Of a stretch of 64,000 bases of DNA, positions 61,856-64,000 are shown piece by piece. Made by a program: the position numbers and the translations under genes. A model generated the notes under the pieces. It was not told the origin of the DNA and made no database searches. It saw only the letters and a program-made list of their open reading frames with translations. The DNA is from Acidobacteriota bacterium (GTDB lineage Bacteria; Actinomycetota; Acidimicrobiia; Acidimicrobiales; Microtrichaceae): positions 1 to 64,000 of the forward strand of contig QEUP01000011.1 in assembly GCA_003577145.1 (NCBI GenBank), read 5' to 3'. Numbering within the stretch: position 1 is the first letter of the stretch; each line of letters begins with the position of its first letter.

Positions 61856-62494
61856 TCAGGACACGAGCGAGAGCACCAGGCCGATCTGACCCAGGTGGTA
61901 GGTGACGATGATCGCCAACCTCGTCCAGCGGTGGTCCTCGATGAACCGGCTCCATGCGATGAGGGCGTCGGACACGTAGAACAGCACCGAGCCGGCGACG
62001 GCCGCCGGGATCGTGCTGCCGATCGCGCTGGCGACCATCGTCGAGATGACGACCACGTACACCAGCACCGGTGCGCTGAGCTCGGGCTCGTCGCTGTGGC
62101 GAACGCCGACGAGGATCCGGCGACCGAGCGTCGCCAGCGCCGCGGCCACGACCAGCACGCCGATCAGGAATGCGGTCGTGTCGATATCACCCACCCAGAA
62201 CCCCACGATGTACGCCAGGTGACCCAACAGGAACGACACCAGGCCGGGGAGGAAGAAGCGATCCGGGAAGAGCAAGAAGACATCCCCCAGCAATGACAGG
62301 CCCAGGGCTGCCACGAACCACGCCCGGACCGCCTCGTCGGTCGGATCGACGGCGACCGCGGCGGCGAGGAGGCACAGCAAGGTGACCGGTTTGGCGATCA
62401 GCTCGACCCGGCGGGCCCCCGCGCCGACCGCCCACCAGTCCAGGATCGCCGCGGCGACTGTGGCAGCGAGCAGCACCCACGACGGACCGTTCAC
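61856..62494 (-). CDS. YhhN family membrane protein (lysoplasmalogenase-like)
   Basis: A 212-aa protein with about eight membrane helices. The family patterns AKPVTLLCLLAAAVA, LGLSLLGDVFLLFPDRFF and the C-terminal VTYHLGQIGLVLS are present. Relatives include eukaryotic TMEM86 lysoplasmalogenases, so lipid ether hydrolysis is possible. The GTG start overlaps the reductase gene (GTGA). Confidence 0.87.
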   Translation of the reverse strand: MNGPSWVLLAATVAAAILDWWAVGAGARRVELIAKPVTLLCLLAAAVAVDPTDEAVRAWFVAALGLSLLGDVFLLFPDRFFLPGLVSFLLGHLAYIVGFWVGDIDTTAFLIGVLVVAAALATLGRRILVGVRHSDEPELSAPVLVYVVVISTMVASAIGSTIPAAVAGSVLFYVSDALIAWSRFIEDHRWTRLAIIVTYHLGQIGLVLSLVS

Positions 62495-63711
62495 CTCTCG
62501 TCCCCACCCTGGTCGAGCTCGGCGAGGGCGTCGTCCCAGGTGATCCCTTCAGCGATCCTCGTCCTGAACTGCATCACCTGCCTCGGCCGGTTCATTCCCA
62601 GCACACCCGTGAGCCTGGGGCCCCGCCGGTAGGCAGCGACGAAACGGCGTTCCGGCAGCGATCCTTCCACGACCTTGCACTCGTCGGCGCCGTCGATCCA
62701 ACCAGCGAGCTGGATCTTGCGGTCGTACTGGTCGGACCAGAACCACGGGACCGGAGCGTACGGAACCGCCTCGCCGGCGCCCGCCAGCAGCCGCCGGGCG
62801 GCGGCGGCACCTTGTTCGAGCGCGTTGTCCCAGTGCTCGACGCGCATCGATCGGCCGAACAGCTGGTTCGGCCAGCGCGCCACGTCGCCGGCAGCGGCAA
62901 CCCCGGGGGCCGCCAGGCAGGTCTCGTCGCACACCACGCCGTCGTCTACGGTGAGCCCCGAGCCGGCGAGCCAACCGGTGTTGGGGACCACGCCGACACC
63001 CACGACGACGACATCGGCCGCGACGAGCGAGCCGTCGTTCAGCCTGACTCCCCCGACCCGGTCGGATCCCTCGAAGCCCTCGACGCCGACGCCCAGCTTG
63101 AGGTCCACGCCGTTGTCGCGATGGATGTCGCCCACAACGCCTCCGATCTCGGGACCGAGCACCCGGCCGAGTGCCACGTCGAGCGCCTCCAGGACCGTCA
63201 CCTCCAGGCCCCGTGACCGGCAGGTGGCCGCTACCTCTGCACCGATGAAGCCGGCGCCGACCACGACGACGCGGCCCGGTTCGGCGTCGAGGTCGGACCG
63301 TATCGCCAGGCAGTCCTCCATGGTCCGCAGGACATGGATGCCCTCCATCGCCTCGGGCCGGCTCAGGTGGCGGGGCGAGGCACCGGTGGCGACCAGGAGC
63401 CGGTCGAACCGGAGGGTCCCGTCCGGCAACTCCAGCCGGCGCCCGCCGACGTCGAGGCCGGCCGCACGCACGCCGAAGCGCAGGTCGAGGTCGAAGTCGT
63501 CGATACGCTCAGCTGACGGTGGCGCCGCACGGTGGGGTTCCCATTCACCGCTGAGCACCTGTTTGGACAACGGCGGCCGATCCGGGGGCAACGACGATGC
63601 AGCTTCGACGACGGTGATGGTGCCCTCGTAGCCGGCGTCGCGGAGCGTCTCGGCAGCCGTGAGACCGGCGAGCGACGCGCCGACAATGACGACCCTGCGC
63701 ACCTCGACCAT
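62491..63711 (-). CDS. ferredoxin-NAD(P)+ reductase, FAD-dependent
   Basis: A 406-aa flavoprotein of the rubredoxin/putidaredoxin reductase type. The FAD motif is RRVVIVGASLAGLTAAETL, and PPDRPPLSKQVLSGEWE is the BphA4-type segment. The NAD motif is VVVVGAGFIGAEVAAT, and AAAGDVARWPNQLFG lies near the flavin. It would reduce the adjacent ferredoxin for a cytochrome P450 or oxygenase that is not in this window. Confidence 0.92.
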   Translation of the reverse strand: MVEVRRVVIVGASLAGLTAAETLRDAGYEGTITVVEAASSLPPDRPPLSKQVLSGEWEPHRAAPPSAERIDDFDLDLRFGVRAAGLDVGGRRLELPDGTLRFDRLLVATGASPRHLSRPEAMEGIHVLRTMEDCLAIRSDLDAEPGRVVVVGAGFIGAEVAATCRSRGLEVTVLEALDVALGRVLGPEIGGVVGDIHRDNGVDLKLGVGVEGFEGSDRVGGVRLNDGSLVAADVVVVGVGVVPNTGWLAGSGLTVDDGVVCDETCLAAPGVAAAGDVARWPNQLFGRSMRVEHWDNALEQGAAAARRLLAGAGEAVPYAPVPWFWSDQYDRKIQLAGWIDGADECKVVEGSLPERRFVAAYRRGPRLTGVLGMNRPRQVMQFRTRIAEGITWDDALAELDQGGDER

Positions 63712-63729
63712 CCGGCGTCACCCAATCGC

Positions 63730-63779
63730 GTTTTGTGAACGGAAAGTGCCCCTATAGGGGCCTTTTCGGTTCACAAAAC
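63730..63779. repeat. nested-hairpin repeat, copy 2
   Basis: Perfect 11-bp arms GTTTTGTGAAC/GTTCACAAAAC enclose a perfect 14-bp inner palindrome GCCCCTATAGGGGC, with TTTTCGG after it. It lies in the 71-nt gap between the ferredoxin stop and the reductase start. It may terminate or attenuate transcription from ferredoxin into reductase, or be a dispersed repeat. Confidence 0.8.
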
Positions 63780-63782
63780 CTG

Positions 63783-63974
63783 TCAGTCCTCGACCGAGAT
63801 GGCTTGCTTGGGGCAGCGGCGGGCGCATTCCTCGACCTTGGGTCGGAGGTCCTCGGGGGGGTTCTCCTGGAGAACGTAGAGGAAGTCGTCGTCGCGGACC
63901 TCGAAGACCTCGGGCAGGATCCCCATGCAAACGGCGTTGCTCTCGCACAGGTCGTAATCGACGACAACCTTCAT
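63783..63974 (-). CDS. [3Fe-4S] ferredoxin
   Basis: A 63-aa ferredoxin of the type that serves actinobacterial P450s. Three cluster Cys are present: two in DLCESNAVCMG and one in ARRCPKQAI, the CxxxxxC...CP pattern of a 3Fe-4S cluster. The core PEVFEVRDDDFLYVL is typical. GGGAG lies 6 nt before the ATG. The gene upstream of it, beyond the window edge, may be its P450 partner. Confidence 0.93.
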   Translation of the reverse strand: MKVVVDYDLCESNAVCMGILPEVFEVRDDDFLYVLQENPPEDLRPKVEECARRCPKQAISVED

Positions 63975-64000
63975 GTTCGACTCCCTTGCTCGATCGCTGG

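Overview
The window is GC-rich, densely coded bacterial chromosome and reads as an actinobacterium, most likely of an Acidimicrobiia-like lineage. The evidence is the order glmU-prs-rplY-pth-mfd-surA/mazG-eno-ftsB, the tatD-(cell-wall gene)-ksgA-ispE block, the two tiny actinobacterial ribosomal proteins bS22 and bL37, and many apparently leaderless starts (a TAnnnT hexamer 6-11 nt before the start codon, no Shine-Dalgarno). Adjacent genes very often share an ATGA, GTGA or TTGA overlap, so operons look translationally coupled. The class-level assignment is inference.

Layout. 0.26-7.9 kb (minus): a molybdenum-hydroxylase operon. A form II CoxL-type large subunit is followed by a three-gene DrrAB-like ABC exporter, then the CoxS and CoxM subunits, then a type II NADH dehydrogenase. 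8.0-12.7 kb: a small membrane protein, an anchored FG-GAP/TolB propeller protein and a metallophosphatase-PQQ-propeller fusion. 12.8-24.7 kb (minus): ftsB, eno, mazG (YabN-like fusion), surA-like lipoprotein, mfd, pth, rplY, prs, a short glmU and a DUF4234 protein, then tRNA-Gln(TTG).

24.9-38.35 kb: an exopolysaccharide island. It has a priming glycosyltransferase (WcaJ type), GT2, FemAB-like protein, Wzx flippase, polysaccharide deacetylase, methyltransferase-like protein, three GT4 enzymes, a Wzz-like protein with a decayed kinase domain and an O-antigen ligase/polymerase. It lies between two housekeeping blocks that sit close together in mycobacteria. The wcaJ gene has a convincing promoter with an inverted repeat around the -10, and a 24-codon upstream ORF whose stop overlaps the wcaJ start.

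38.4-49.5 kb: bS22, ispE, ksgA, an RlpA-like protein, tatD, rmuC, two membrane proteins, rsmI, a DUF192 protein, ychF, a PHP-domain protein, bL37, a DCC-family protein and a Bax-inhibitor-1 family protein. 49.5-49.9 kb has no convincing protein gene but holds a promoter-like motif followed by a long rod-shaped hairpin, a candidate structured RNA. 49.9-64 kb is catabolic and accessory: VOC protein, two crotonases, a carboxylesterase, a TetR-controlled operon (TetR, dienoyl-CoA isomerase-like, histidine phosphatase, SDR), an adenosine kinase-like PfkB enzyme, aminopeptidase N, a metallophosphoesterase, a YhhN protein and a ferredoxin/ferredoxin-reductase pair.

No CRISPR array, transposase, rRNA operon or prophage was seen. 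A nested-hairpin repeat occurs twice (48.7 and 63.7 kb). The most unusual items are the structured-RNA candidate, the wcaJ leader/operator, the nested-hairpin repeat, a GlmU lacking its acetyltransferase half, a likely CTG start inside a CTGA overlap, and the exporter genes embedded between molybdenum-hydroxylase subunits.
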